Below are positions 15,308 to 24,328 of a DNA stretch of 64,000 nucleotides, piece after piece. Source of the stretch: Spirosoma sp. 48-14 (GTDB lineage: Bacteria; Bacteroidota; Bacteroidia; Cytophagales; Spirosomataceae); the NCBI RefSeq assembly GCF_001898575.1, contig NZ_MKUD01000058.1:124001-188000 (forward strand), written 5' to 3'. The notes under the pieces were generated by a model, which had not been told where the DNA came from, did no database searches, and saw only the letters and a list, made by a program, of their open reading frames with translations. Every line of letters starts with the position of its first letter. The stretch's first letter is position 1. The position numbers and the translations under genes were made by a program.

Positions 15308-17710
15308 ATGAAAAAAGTAATGGTAGCAGTCGGGCTTGTCCTTGGATCGGCCACTCTGTTTGCCCAGGCTCCGGCTCCATCAACCCAAAACGCTAACAAT
15401 CGTTTTGAACAACTCGGGCCTATGCTGCCTACGCCCAATACGTTCCGTACGGCTGCAGGTGCTCCGGGAAAAGATTATTTCCAGAACCGCGCTGATTATG
15501 ACATCAAGGTCGAACTTGACGATGCCAACCAGAAAATCATTGGTTCGGAAACCGTTACGTATCACAACAATTCGACCGATGAGCTGCCTTTCATCTGGCT
15601 CCAACTCGACCAAAACCTATTCGCCAAAGGCTCAACCGGGAGTGTTACCCGTACAGGTGGTGTGAACGAAAGCGGTATGAGTTTCGCCCAGTTACAAAAC
15701 CTGACTTCCGTACGCGAACGCAGCCAGCAACAGGCGACCGACAAGTATGGTTACAAGATCACAGCCGTGAAGGATGCTAAAACGGGGACGAACCTGAAAT
15801 ATACGATCAACCAGACGATGATGCGGATCGATCTGCCCACGGCACTGAAACCCGGCGGCAGCTATTCGTTCAACGTCGACTGGAACTACTTCGTTACCGA
15901 ATACTATGGTCGGAGCGGTATGGAGTTTTTCCCAAAAGATGGTAACTACAACTACTTTATTGCGCACTGGTTCCCTCGTCTTTGTTCCTACAGCGATGTG
16001 ACAGGCTGGCAAAATAAGCAGTTTCTGGGCCAGGGTGAGTTTACGCTCATCTTCGGAAACTATAAAGTTGCCATCACGGCCCCCAGCGATCATGTCATTG
16101 GCGCTACGGGCGAATGTCAGAACTACAAACAGGTGCTGAGTGCTACCCAGCAAAAGCGTCTGGCGCAGGCAGCTACGTCAAAAACGCCGGTTGTGATCGT
16201 TACTCAGGCTGAAGCCGAAGCCGCTGAAAAAGCCAAACCTAGTGATACCAAAACAAAAAAAACTTGGGTATTCGCTGCTCAGAACGTTCGTGACTTTGCT
16301 TTTGCCAGCAGCCGTAAATTCATCTGGGATGCTATGCAAACCGATGTGTATGGCGACGGACATAAAATCTGGAGTATGTCATTCTATTCTAAGGAGGGCA
16401 ATCCACTCTGGGGTCAGTACTCGACCCGCGTAGTTGAGCATACGCTACGGTCGTATGGCAACCGAACCATTAAATACCCGTATCCGGTAGCCATTTCGTG
16501 TCACGCTACAGCCGGTGGCGGTATGGAATACCCGATGATTTCGTTCAACGGAGGCCGTCCTGAGGCCGATGGCACCTATTCGGCACAAACCAAAGCGGGT
16601 ATGATCGGCGTAATTATCCACGAAGTAGGCCATAACTTCTTCCCGATGATTGTCAACTCCGACGAGCGGCAGTGGACCTGGATGGACGAAGGGTTGAACA
16701 CGTTCTGTCAGTATCTGGCCGAAAAAGAATGGGATTATGATTTCCCAAGCCGCCGGGGAGAACCGCAGTACATTACTGATTACATGAAGTCAGACAAGTC
16801 GGTCCTGTCGCCAATCATGACCTCGTCCGATAACGTCATTAGCCTTGGTCCGAATGCCTACGCCAAACCGGCAACGGCACTCAACATTCTGCGCGAAACG
16901 GTGATGGGCCGCGAACTGTTCGACTACGCTTTCAAGGAATATGCGCGTCGCTGGGCGTTCAAAACTCCCGAGCCAGCCGACTTTTTTCGTACCCTTGAAG
17001 ACGCATCAGGCGTTGATCTGGACTGGTTCTGGAAAGGTTGGTTTTATGGCGTTGAGCCCGTTGACCAGGATCTGGTAGAAGTGGACTGGTTCCAGGTTGA
17101 CTCAGGCGATCCGATTGCGACCAAAGCAGCCGCTAAAGAAGAGGCTATGCGTCGGGCGGGTACCATCAGCAAACAGCGGGATGCGGCTACGAAAGCTGAA
17201 ACTGTGGTAGCCAAAGATTCGACTATGAAAGATTTCTACAATAGCTACGATCCATATGCTGTCACAGAAAACGATAAGAAGAAATATCAGGATTATCTGG
17301 CAACCCTTAGTGAGTCGGAACGCGCCACTCTCGAGAAAAGCGCTGGTACAAACTACTATACACTGTCGCTAAAGAACAAAGGTGGCTTGCCAATGCCCGT
17401 TATTATTCGGATGCAGTTTGAAGACGGTACCGATTCAGTAGCCCGTTTCCCAGCCGAAATCTGGCGTTTCAACGATGTGTCGGTCAAAAAGGTGATCGCC
17501 ACTAACAAGAAAGTAACGCAGTGGACGCTTGACCCTTTCCAGGAAATAGCGGATATCGATACGGAAAATAACTCGTTCCCCCGCGTATCGCAACCAACCC
17601 GTTTCCAGTTGTTCAAGCAGCGCGGTTTTGGTCCACAAGGTCCTAACCCGATGCAACAGCAGAAACAAACCACTCCTCCACCAGCCCGACAGGGAACTGG
17701 CAGGAACTAG
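15308..17710 (+). CDS. M1-like metallopeptidase, tandem copy 2
   Basis: 800 residues with a signal peptide (MKKVMVAVGLVLGSATLFAQ). The zinc site HEVGH begins at residue 438 and GGMEYP precedes it, as in copy 1. It begins 25 bases after copy 1 and the two proteins match along their whole length, including the tail GPNPMQQQ. Nucleotide identity is very high in blocks, for example around 14459-14530 against 16883-16955, but lower in the N-terminal third. Copy 2 lacks part of the insertion around residue 220 seen in copy 1. The sites are intact in both, so both are probably active, perhaps with different peptide preference. Confidence 0.88.
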   Translation: MKKVMVAVGLVLGSATLFAQAPAPSTQNANNRFEQLGPMLPTPNTFRTAAGAPGKDYFQNRADYDIKVELDDANQKIIGSETVTYHNNSTDELPFIWLQLDQNLFAKGSTGSVTRTGGVNESGMSFAQLQNLTSVRERSQQQATDKYGYKITAVKDAKTGTNLKYTINQTMMRIDLPTALKPGGSYSFNVDWNYFVTEYYGRSGMEFFPKDGNYNYFIAHWFPRLCSYSDVTGWQNKQFLGQGEFTLIFGNYKVAITAPSDHVIGATGECQNYKQVLSATQQKRLAQAATSKTPVVIVTQAEAEAAEKAKPSDTKTKKTWVFAAQNVRDFAFASSRKFIWDAMQTDVYGDGHKIWSMSFYSKEGNPLWGQYSTRVVEHTLRSYGNRTIKYPYPVAISCHATAGGGMEYPMISFNGGRPEADGTYSAQTKAGMIGVIIHEVGHNFFPMIVNSDERQWTWMDEGLNTFCQYLAEKEWDYDFPSRRGEPQYITDYMKSDKSVLSPIMTSSDNVISLGPNAYAKPATALNILRETVMGRELFDYAFKEYARRWAFKTPEPADFFRTLEDASGVDLDWFWKGWFYGVEPVDQDLVEVDWFQVDSGDPIATKAAAKEEAMRRAGTISKQRDAATKAETVVAKDSTMKDFYNSYDPYAVTENDKKKYQDYLATLSESERATLEKSAGTNYYTLSLKNKGGLPMPVIIRMQFEDGTDSVARFPAEIWRFNDVSVKKVIATNKKVTQWTLDPFQEIADIDTENNSFPRVSQPTRFQLFKQRGFGPQGPNPMQQQKQTTPPPARQGTGRN

Positions 17711-17717
17711 ATTAATC

Positions 17718-17783
17718 GACTTGGATGAACAAGGGGTCATAGAATTTAGAAAAATCTCTTAATCTTCCTTGTTCATCCAAGTC
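17718..17783. terminator. 17-bp perfect inverted repeat after the peptidase genes
   Basis: The arms at 17718-17734 and 17767-17783 are exact complements of 17 bases with a 32-base loop. It starts 7 bases after the peptidase stop. The absence of a T-run makes it an atypical terminator. The right arm overlaps the -33 region of the tRNA promoter, so folding or a DNA-binding protein could connect the two units. Confidence 0.5.
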
Positions 17784-17798
17784 AATTCACTATTTTTG
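17769..17798 (+). promoter_or_regulatory. Promoter of the tRNA-Pro gene
   Basis: TTG at 17769-17771 and TATTTTTG at 17791-17798 are separated by 19 bases, the Bacteroidota -33/-7 arrangement. The expected start point lies just before the tRNA at 17808. Confidence 0.7.
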
Positions 17799-17807
17799 CG
17801 CTCCAAT

Positions 17808-17881
17808 CGGGATGTAGCGCAGTCCGGTAGCGTGCTTGCATGGGGTGCAAGAGGTCGTGGGTTCGAATCCCGCCTTCCCGA
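17808..17881 (+). tRNA. tRNA-Pro (anticodon GGG)
   Basis: A 74-base cloverleaf. The acceptor arms CGGGATG and CTTCCCG pair except for one T-T at position 6-67. The D arm has GCGC and the AGTCCGGTAG loop, the anticodon stem CTTGC/GCAAG closes a seven-base loop ATGGGGT with anticodon GGG, and the T arm contains GGTTCGAATCC. The discriminator is A and CCA is not encoded. C1-G72 is consistent with proline identity. Confidence 0.95.
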
Positions 17882-17889
17882 CTTAGCTG

Positions 17890-17923
17890 AAAAGCCACTT
17901 ATGTTTATCATAGGTGGCTTTTT
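17890..17923 (+). terminator. Intrinsic terminator after tRNA-Pro
   Basis: AAAAGCCAC...GTGGCTTTT forms a stem with the inner TATG/CATA extension and one mismatch, followed by T-rich sequence (TTTTTCGTTTTTT). It starts 9 bases after the tRNA. Confidence 0.85.
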
Positions 17924-18012
17924 CGTTTTTTAGCGCTAAAATCTTAACCTAACAATTTATAATTTTAGCCTATCGACAGCCCAGAAGGCAACCCATAACC
18001 TATTTAAAAAAC

Positions 18013-18627
18013 ATGGACACATTACTTGATACTACAAAAGAAGCAGGGAGGAGGCAACTATATTCCTCTTTGATTTTCAAACCATTAACCTATTTCCTTT
18101 TTGTTCTGCTTAGTAGTGTGATACCACTTTACGGACAATCCCCCTCCCCTAAACAGGAAGAGGAATATGTATGCCTGCCTTGCGGCTCAGACTGTGATCA
18201 CGACGTATTCCATCAGGCTGGCACATGCCCTCATTGTGGGATGCGTTTAGTCGAAAAGAGAAGTATACGTTTCCAGAATATAACGCCCGCCGAGTTGTGC
18301 AAGATTGTTGCCGCCCGTCCTAACGTACTCTTGTTAGATGTGCGTACACCACAGGAGTTTGATGGCAAAGCAACCGAAAAGTTTGGCCGTTTGAAGAATG
18401 CCATAAATATCCCGGTTCAACAACTGGAAAATCGATTAGCCGAACTCGAATCAGCTAAAGGAAAGGAAATTATCGTCTATTGCTCACATAGCCATCGTAG
18501 CCCACGCGCCAGTCATATTTTAACCGAACATGGCTTTATGAATGTCAAAAATATGAGCGGAGGCATGTCTACCTGGGCAGAATCGGTAGGGGACTCCTCA
18601 ATGGGTAAAGCCTTACTAATTAAGTAG
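18013..18627 (+). CDS. Membrane-anchored rhodanese with N-terminal heavy-metal-binding domain
   Basis: 204 residues: a hydrophobic anchor (YFLFVLLSSVIPLYG, about residues 28-42), then a cysteine-rich segment with CLPCGSDCDH and CPHCGMRLVEK that resembles the heavy-metal-binding domain of copper-handling proteins, then a rhodanese domain with active-site Cys in IIVYCSHSHRSPRAS. Rhodaneses transfer sulfur or use the fold for sensing. The coupling of metal domain and sulfurtransferase suggests handling of copper, arsenate or reactive sulfur. The following gene is a Crp/Fnr regulator and could control it. Function beyond the folds is inferred. Confidence 0.82.
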   Translation: MDTLLDTTKEAGRRQLYSSLIFKPLTYFLFVLLSSVIPLYGQSPSPKQEEEYVCLPCGSDCDHDVFHQAGTCPHCGMRLVEKRSIRFQNITPAELCKIVAARPNVLLLDVRTPQEFDGKATEKFGRLKNAINIPVQQLENRLAELESAKGKEIIVYCSHSHRSPRASHILTEHGFMNVKNMSGGMSTWAESVGDSSMGKALLIK

Positions 18628-18710
18628 CTAGAGGTAACGAATAAAATCATGTATTTCCCTGCTAGCGACTCGCAGGCAAGCTAACGTATATATTCAAAGC
18701 ATAGCTTCGT

Positions 18711-19295
18711 ATGGAACATTACTATACAGGCCTTTTTAATTATATCGAACAGATCATCGTCTTGCCCGAGACCGATAAAGTGTCAATTCGTGAATCCTTT
18801 AAGCCGGTTTTCGTTCCTAAAGACACGATCATTGAGCCAGCGGGGCAAGTTCCCCAATATCACAATTTTATCGTGTCGGGCTACATGAGAAACTTTCACT
18901 TTGATAAAGACAATGCAGAAATCACAACGGATTTAAACGCAGGACCACGTTTTTTTACGTCGTATTCTCATTTCATGAATCGTACGGTTTCCAACGAAAA
19001 TCTACACTGCATTACAGATTGTGAACTTCTCAGAATAAACCGGGACGAAGTATCGATAAGAGCCGAATATAGCCAGACACAAAAAGACTATACAATTCAG
19101 ATTCTACAGAAGCACTTAGAAGAAGAAAAAAGACGGCTTTACGATCTAGGCCATCTGACAGCCGAAGAGCGGTACACTAAATTTTTGCGGGAAAAGCCTA
19201 CTATTATTCAGCATGTGCCCCTGCGTTATATCGCCTCTTACTTAGGCATCACACAACGGCATTTGAGCCGACTCAGGAGTCAACACAACCTCTAA
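18711..19295 (+). CDS. Crp/Fnr family transcriptional regulator
   Basis: 194 residues: a cyclic-nucleotide-binding-like beta barrel (residues 20-110) and a C-terminal helix-turn-helix in VPLRYIASYLGITQRHLSRLR. The core lacks the full RSA glycine-rich phosphate-binding cassette, so cyclic AMP binding is doubtful, as for most Bacteroidota relatives. It is on the same strand as the rhodanese gene and followed by a DUF2306 membrane protein, which would be the first candidates for its targets. Confidence 0.85.
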   Translation: MEHYYTGLFNYIEQIIVLPETDKVSIRESFKPVFVPKDTIIEPAGQVPQYHNFIVSGYMRNFHFDKDNAEITTDLNAGPRFFTSYSHFMNRTVSNENLHCITDCELLRINRDEVSIRAEYSQTQKDYTIQILQKHLEEEKRRLYDLGHLTAEERYTKFLREKPTIIQHVPLRYIASYLGITQRHLSRLRSQHNL

Positions 19296-19399
19296 CGCTC
19301 ACCCTAGAATATAACCACTCATCCGTATTGGACATTTGTCTAATTACGCCTGGAAAGACGCTGACTAAGTTTATCCCAAACCTTAGCATCCTTTCTGCC

Positions 19400-20245
19400 A
19401 TGACGTCCAATACAACAATCTCCGTATCTGATAAACAAACAATTCACTACACGACAAAACTTTTGACCATGGCGTCAACGGTCTGGTTTGGGGTAACTAC
19501 AATTGGGCTATGGCTATTTGGCATTTATATCTTGTTATTCTATGGCAAGGCGACGCTTCAGGGCGATTTTACAAGCTGGAACGATGTGCTGCCGCATGGC
19601 TATGTGACCGGTGACTGGCTAGGTAATCTAGTAGTAGGCATACACGTTCTGCTAGCGTCTATTTTGGTTATTGGCGGCCCTTTGCAATTCATTCCGTCAG
19701 TGCGTCGGTATGCTCCTCGATTTCATCGTTGGTTGGGTCGACTTTACATAATAACGGCTATTATTGTCAGTACAGCAGGCCTAATTATGGTTTGGACGCG
19801 CGGTGCAGTCGGCGATACAATTCAACACATTAGCATCAGTATACTCGCGATTTATTGCATTATTTTCGCCGTACTTTCTTTTCTCTACGCCAAAGCTCGT
19901 CAATTTGACAAACATAAATCCTGGGCGTTACGGCTATTTATGGTGGTAAATGGCGTCTGGCTTTTCAGAGTTGAACTGATGTGCTGGTTACTGATACATG
20001 GAGGTCCTGTCGGATTTAACCCTAAAACGTTCTCTGGCCCTTTCTTAACAGCCCTTACCCTATTTACCTACGCTATCCCTATCTCGCTTGGCCTTCTGGA
20101 ACTCTATTTCTATGCCCACCGAAAGCAACGAAAGGCTTTAAGCTTGTCCGTTTCAGCCTTAATTTTTCTTGCTACGGTTATTCAGCTTGTAGGAATAGCC
20201 GGAGCAACGATAGGTATGTGGCTCCCCAGGCTTGCAAAGCTGTAA
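19400..20245 (+). CDS. DUF2306 domain membrane protein
   Basis: 281 residues from the ATG at 19400; the upstream extension in frame has no support. Six or more membrane segments are visible (for example VWFGVTTIGLWLFGIYILLF and ILVIGGPLQFI). The central FHRWLGRLYIITAI and KHKSWALRLFMVVNGVWLFR motifs identify the DUF2306 family of small integral membrane proteins of unknown function. Histidines and arginines at membrane edges could bind heme or a metal, as in other four-helix or six-helix redox carriers, but that is speculative. No partner gene is evident apart from the regulator just upstream. Confidence 0.78.
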   Translation: MTSNTTISVSDKQTIHYTTKLLTMASTVWFGVTTIGLWLFGIYILLFYGKATLQGDFTSWNDVLPHGYVTGDWLGNLVVGIHVLLASILVIGGPLQFIPSVRRYAPRFHRWLGRLYIITAIIVSTAGLIMVWTRGAVGDTIQHISISILAIYCIIFAVLSFLYAKARQFDKHKSWALRLFMVVNGVWLFRVELMCWLLIHGGPVGFNPKTFSGPFLTALTLFTYAIPISLGLLELYFYAHRKQRKALSLSVSALIFLATVIQLVGIAGATIGMWLPRLAKL

Positions 20246-20348
20246 TAATACGTATGACCAAAGCCTTTTTGGGCAGTCTACCCATGATTTATGCACTAAA
20301 AACATACAACCCCTGCTATTCATAATCCATGTTAGATAACCGGAAAGT

Positions 20349-20356
20349 TATATTTG
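20349..20356 (+). promoter_or_regulatory. TAnnTTTG promoter element for the secreted protein at 20375
   Basis: TATATTTG matches the -7 element and ends 18 bases before the ATG. A -33 TTG at the proper distance is not seen. Confidence 0.45.
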
Positions 20357-20374
20357 CCGGAAATCTAGTTGACC

Positions 20375-20824
20375 ATGAAACGCTACCTGTACACCTTTAT
20401 CTTTCTCATTTTAGCCGTAAGTGCTTACTCGCAAAAAGTTGATATTCCCAAGGGTGCTAATCGTATTGAGATTACCAGTACTTTGTCTGACTCAGCGCTG
20501 GTAGACATGATTGCTTTTCGTCTTGAGTCGTCCGGTTTCTTTATCGAGCAATTGGATAAAAGCAAAGGCTTTGTCATGACCGAATACAAAAACATGAGTA
20601 ATGAAATCTCTATACGAATTTTTGTCCGGGTTGAGGGCAATAAAGCAGTCTTTAATGGTCAGGGTAATGCTGAGATGCTAGGGTATCAATACCGTAATAC
20701 GCCTTTACTTTTCAAAGGATCAACAGGGGGGGTAGAAAAAGGTGGCTTTATAGCCATGGATGGTGTTGTCAAGAAGTTAGCTAAAACGGTAGGAGCTTCT
20801 AACATTGCTTACCTTCTGCCTTAG
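20375..20824 (+). CDS. Small secreted protein of unknown function
   Basis: 149 residues with a signal peptide (KRYLYTFIFLILAVSAYSQ) and no further membrane segment. The rest looks like a small alpha/beta domain (EITSTLSDSALVDMIAFRLES) and ends with a glycine-containing segment and KLAKTVGASNIAYLLP. I do not recognise the family. A TTG at 20369 would only add two residues; the ATG is preferred. No neighbour gives a functional clue. Confidence 0.6.
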   Translation: MKRYLYTFIFLILAVSAYSQKVDIPKGANRIEITSTLSDSALVDMIAFRLESSGFFIEQLDKSKGFVMTEYKNMSNEISIRIFVRVEGNKAVFNGQGNAEMLGYQYRNTPLLFKGSTGGVEKGGFIAMDGVVKKLAKTVGASNIAYLLP

Positions 20825-21362
20825 CCAATCCTGTTTTTGACCCAGAAAAACCCATCCTTACATCTGCCAACTGACATATTACAAACAAGCCCTACTGGTT
20901 ACATTATCTAAACTTCCAAAAAAAAATTAGCGCACTTTATGGAATAATCTCTGTTGATGCATCTATCCCTAAAAGGCTTCAGATGTAGTTTTTCAGGCAT
21001 TATGAACAAGTTTAACAATTTTTTTATAATCCACGATCCTCCCTAATTTTCAGGCTGAATTAGCCTATTGGGAGTGAGTTTTAGATATATAGGCCTAAGT
21101 ACAGAGTTTATCCATTGTATTAATCACTGACAACCAGGACCATCAAGTGAAATATATCCAAGTATTTATTGGTGGATTACAATAAAAGTGAAACATTTGA
21201 CCAAAACCGTTGTGTGGTTTTTAATTGAAAACACCTATTTTTGTGGAGGTTCGACGGTATTTCTGCTAAATTTTTAGTGGATCAAACCGAAAGAGTCTAA
21301 ATTTTTCACTTTTTTTACCGGGTAAACCAACTTTTAAATTTTAACCCTACAGTCCAGTTCAA
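20825..21362. other. 538-base gap before the exb/tonB operon
   Basis: No credible reading frame is visible. The stretch is AT-rich with A- and T-runs (for example around 20920) and the only clear signal is TATTTTTG at 21236-21243, a -7 element that probably serves exbB 120 bases downstream. The best upstream TTG is 23 bases away, longer than usual. A long 5' leader of about 110 bases is therefore likely and could hold regulation, but no riboswitch class is recognised. Confidence 0.55.
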
Positions 21363-22199
21363 ATGAAAACACAAACTCCCTCTCCAGCACCCGCTAAAGC
21401 ACCAGCCCCAAAAAAGAAGTCGTCGGGCGGTCTGAACCCCGCGTTCGTCCTTCCGGTTCTGTTGATCATCGGTATCCTGACGTACATGTTCGTCTTCGGT
21501 GATGGCAGTCACTTTCAGGAAGGCGACAATACCAAAGAACCTCTTCCAGGCGACTACTTCGGTACCGTGTATAAGGGAGGATTCATTGTACCCATTCTGT
21601 TCACCTGTTTCCTGACCGTATTGGTGTTCTCGATTGAGCGCTTTTTCACAATCGGTCGTGCGAACGGTTCAGGTTCGATTGACGATTTCGTTCGGAAAGT
21701 CAAAAGCCAGCTAGATCGGAATGAAGTCGCTGCTGCTATCCAGGAGTGCGATCGTCAGAAAGGTTCTATCGGCAATGTAGTGAAAACCGCTCTGCTGAAG
21801 TACCAGCAATTATCGACGGATACCGAGTTGAACAAAGAACAAAAGTTAGTTGCCCTGCAGAAAGAAGTGGAAGAAGCTACCACCCTGGAGCTGCCAATGC
21901 TGGAGAAAAACCTAACCATCATTGCTACGCTGGCTTCGGTTTCGACGCTGATCGCCCTGCTTGGAACGGTACTTGGTATGATTCGGGCCTTCGCTGCCAT
22001 GGGTGCAACGGGCCAACCTGACACAGCTGCTCTTTCGACGGGTATTTCTGAAGCTCTGGTAAACACGGCTCTGGGTATCGGTACAGCTGCTATCGCGACG
22101 ATCATGTATAGCTACTTCACCAGCCGCATTGACGTGTTGACCTACAACATCGACGAAATCGGTCTGAGCATCCAGCAAAACTTTGCGGCTCACTACTAG
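21363..22199 (+). CDS. exbB: MotA/TolQ/ExbB proton channel family protein
   Basis: 278 residues. An N-terminal Pro/Ala/Lys-rich stretch precedes a hydrophobic segment (FVLPVLLIIGILTYMFVF), then a second (FIVPILFTCFLTVLVFSIER) and the paired channel helices TIIATLASVSTLIALLGTVLGM and ALVNTALGIGTAAIATIMYS. These are the ExbB channel helices, in which the conserved Thr and Pro-like positions line the proton path. Together with ExbD and TonB it powers outer-membrane receptors. It is the first gene of the operon and lies behind a long leader with one promoter-like element. Confidence 0.92.
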   Translation: MKTQTPSPAPAKAPAPKKKSSGGLNPAFVLPVLLIIGILTYMFVFGDGSHFQEGDNTKEPLPGDYFGTVYKGGFIVPILFTCFLTVLVFSIERFFTIGRANGSGSIDDFVRKVKSQLDRNEVAAAIQECDRQKGSIGNVVKTALLKYQQLSTDTELNKEQKLVALQKEVEEATTLELPMLEKNLTIIATLASVSTLIALLGTVLGMIRAFAAMGATGQPDTAALSTGISEALVNTALGIGTAAIATIMYSYFTSRIDVLTYNIDEIGLSIQQNFAAHY

Positions 22200-22271
22200 G
22201 CCGTATCAGTGCAGTTGATGTAATTAACCAACCTGTCTGGTTTAATCAGGCAGGCCGAAACTGAACAACTC

Positions 22272-22901
22272 ATGCCAGCAGTAAAAATTAAACGTGCCAG
22301 TTCGACGGTCGACATGACCGCGATGTGCGACGTGGCGTTCCTGTTGTTGACGTTCTTTATTCTGACCGCCCAGTTCCGGGCGCAGGATGCCGCAGCAATC
22401 GAAACCCCCTCGTCTATCTCTGGCATTAAAGTCCCGGATAAGGACATTATGACCATTGGTCTTGGCAGAGACGGTAAAGTCTACTTTGGTATTGATAACC
22501 AGCAGCACCGATTGGCTATGCTGGATAACATTGCCCAGGCAAAAGGCATTACCTTTTCGCCCAAAGAGCAGAAAGAGTTCGCCCTCATGTCGAACTTCGG
22601 TATGCCAATCGCCCAGTTAAAGCAGTTCCTTAACCTGTCGCATGAGCAGCAGGGGAAAATCAAACAACCCGGTATTCCTACCGATTCGACAGGAGCCGGT
22701 GCTACGAACGAGCTGAAAGACTGGGTATTTAACGCCCGTAAGGCTAACAACGATCTCCGAATTGCGTTGAAAGGTGATAATCTTGCCAAATTCCCGGAAT
22801 TCAAGAACGTGTTAGCTACGCTGCAAGCACAAAACATCAACAAATTCAACCTGATCACCGGTACGGAAGCACCACCGGCAGGCTGGAAAGCGGATGACTA
22901 A
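22272..22901 (+). CDS. exbD: ExbD/TolR family protein, first copy
   Basis: 209 residues. The single membrane helix STVDMTAMCDVAFLLLTFFI carries the essential aspartate of ExbD proteins. The periplasmic part is longer than in E. coli and ends in INKFNLITGTEAPP. It works in the inner membrane with ExbB to use the proton gradient. Presence of two different ExbD genes in a row is common in this phylum. It lies 72 bases after exbB. Confidence 0.9.
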   Translation: MPAVKIKRASSTVDMTAMCDVAFLLLTFFILTAQFRAQDAAAIETPSSISGIKVPDKDIMTIGLGRDGKVYFGIDNQQHRLAMLDNIAQAKGITFSPKEQKEFALMSNFGMPIAQLKQFLNLSHEQQGKIKQPGIPTDSTGAGATNELKDWVFNARKANNDLRIALKGDNLAKFPEFKNVLATLQAQNINKFNLITGTEAPPAGWKADD

Positions 22902-22956
22902 CGTGCAGTGATTGCAACCGAATTGATTTTTCATCACGCGAATCTGTTAACAAAAC

Positions 22957-23493
22957 ATGGCAGAAATTAACACTGGCGGTGGTGGTGGTAAACATGATGG
23001 TGGTAAGGTACGCTCCAAGAAAGCGTCGACACGGGTGGATATGACCCCGATGGTTGACCTGGGCTTCCTGCTTATTACCTTCTTCATTTTGGCCACCACC
23101 CTGAGCAAACCATCTTCGATGACGCTCAACGTGCCAGATAAAACAAAGACCGAAGAAACGGAGCCTATTAAGGCCTCCAACGTTATGACGATCTTCCTGG
23201 GTAAAGACAATAAAGCCTATTACATCTTTGGTAAAGCGGCTAACGAAGACCCAGAAGTGAAGACCGTTGGTTACGGTTACGAATTTCGGCAGGCCATTCA
23301 GGAGAATGCCCGCAAAGTTCCAGCCGATAAGTTTGTTGTGGTAGTGAAGCCAACCAAAGAATCGACCTACAAAAATATGGTTGACGTACTGGACGAGATG
23401 GCTATTACCAAAACCAAACGCTACGCACTTGTGGATCAGTTAACTCCTGATGAGAAAAAACTCCTCAAGGATAAGGCAAAAATAGACGCATAA
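22957..23493 (+). CDS. exbD: ExbD/TolR family protein, second copy
   Basis: 178 residues. Starts with a glycine-rich cytosolic stretch, then the helix TRVDMTPMVDLGFLLITFFI with the conserved Asp, then a periplasmic domain ending in a Lys-rich tail. It differs clearly from the first ExbD, so the two may form a mixed stator with ExbB. It is 55 bases from the first copy and 4 bases before tonB. Confidence 0.9.
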   Translation: MAEINTGGGGGKHDGGKVRSKKASTRVDMTPMVDLGFLLITFFILATTLSKPSSMTLNVPDKTKTEETEPIKASNVMTIFLGKDNKAYYIFGKAANEDPEVKTVGYGYEFRQAIQENARKVPADKFVVVVKPTKESTYKNMVDVLDEMAITKTKRYALVDQLTPDEKKLLKDKAKIDA

Positions 23494-23497
23494 CGCC

Positions 23498-24322
23498 ATG
23501 GCAGAAATAGACCAGAAGGCAACACTTGATGATATTGTGTTTGCCCACCGGAACAAAGCATATGGTGCTTATGATCTTCGGAAAACGTACCCTAAAACCG
23601 TAACCCGTGCCCTCATTATTGGCGGTGTTCTGTTTACGCTGGGCGTACTTTCTCCAACGATTATTAGTGCCCTGACTCCGGAGAAAAAAGAAGAAGCAAT
23701 GGTAGAGGTGGATCTGATGAAGCTCCCACCACCACCCATTGATCCAAATGAGCCACCACCACCGCCACCACCGCCGGTCGAACTACCGAAGGTGAATACG
23801 GTGAAGTTCCTTCCGCCGGAAGTAAAGCCGGATGAAGAAGTACCCGAAGAAACGCCACCACCAGCCGTTGAAGAGCTGAAAGAGGCTGTTGCTGCTGAAA
23901 AAACGCAGGAAGGTGACCCGAACGCCGAAGAGGTAATTGCAGCACCTGAAGCTACTGCGGCTCCAACCAAAGTAGAGGTCGCTGTAGAAGCCGCTCCGAA
24001 AGAAGAGGAAATCTTTACAGTGGTAGAACAGCAGCCTGAATTCCCAGGTGGTATGGCCGCCCTCGGTCAATACCTAGGCAAAACACTCCGATATCCTGCT
24101 GCCGCTCAGCGGGCTAATATTTCGGGTCGGGTATTCGTCAGCTTCGTGGTTAACACGGATGGCAGTATTCAAGACGTTACAGTTCTAAAAGGATTGGGTT
24201 TCGGTACGGATGAAGAAGCTCAGCGTGTAGTAAAAAGCATGCCAAAGTGGCGTCCTGGTAAACAATCGGGTCGTCCGGTACGGGTAAAATACAACCTGCC
24301 GATCAACTTCACGCTGGAGTAA
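23498..24322 (+). CDS. tonB: TonB family energy transducer
   Basis: 274 residues. The inner-membrane helix is ALIIGGVLFTLGVLSPTIIS (about residues 36-55), preceded by the typical AYGAYDLRKTYPKTVTRAL motif of Bacteroidota TonB. A proline- and glutamate-rich periplasmic linker follows, and the C-terminal TonB box-binding domain has EFPGGMAALGQYL, RYPAAAQRANISGRVFVSF and PKWRPGKQSGRPV. The protein couples the ExbBD motor to outer-membrane receptors such as the heme receptor at 59122. It overlaps nothing and is 4 bases from the second exbD. Confidence 0.93.
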   Translation: MAEIDQKATLDDIVFAHRNKAYGAYDLRKTYPKTVTRALIIGGVLFTLGVLSPTIISALTPEKKEEAMVEVDLMKLPPPPIDPNEPPPPPPPPVELPKVNTVKFLPPEVKPDEEVPEETPPPAVEELKEAVAAEKTQEGDPNAEEVIAAPEATAAPTKVEVAVEAAPKEEEIFTVVEQQPEFPGGMAALGQYLGKTLRYPAAAQRANISGRVFVSFVVNTDGSIQDVTVLKGLGFGTDEEAQRVVKSMPKWRPGKQSGRPVRVKYNLPINFTLE

Positions 24323-24328
24323 GTCTGT

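Noticed and set aside
22272..23493. Two ExbD genes as a recent duplication
   Set aside because: The two proteins differ strongly and two exbD genes in a row are usual in Bacteroidota.
23569..24070. Long antisense frames opposite tonB rich in Gly, Ser and Val
   Set aside because: They are the complement of the proline/glutamate-rich linker of TonB and have no start signal or recognisable domain.
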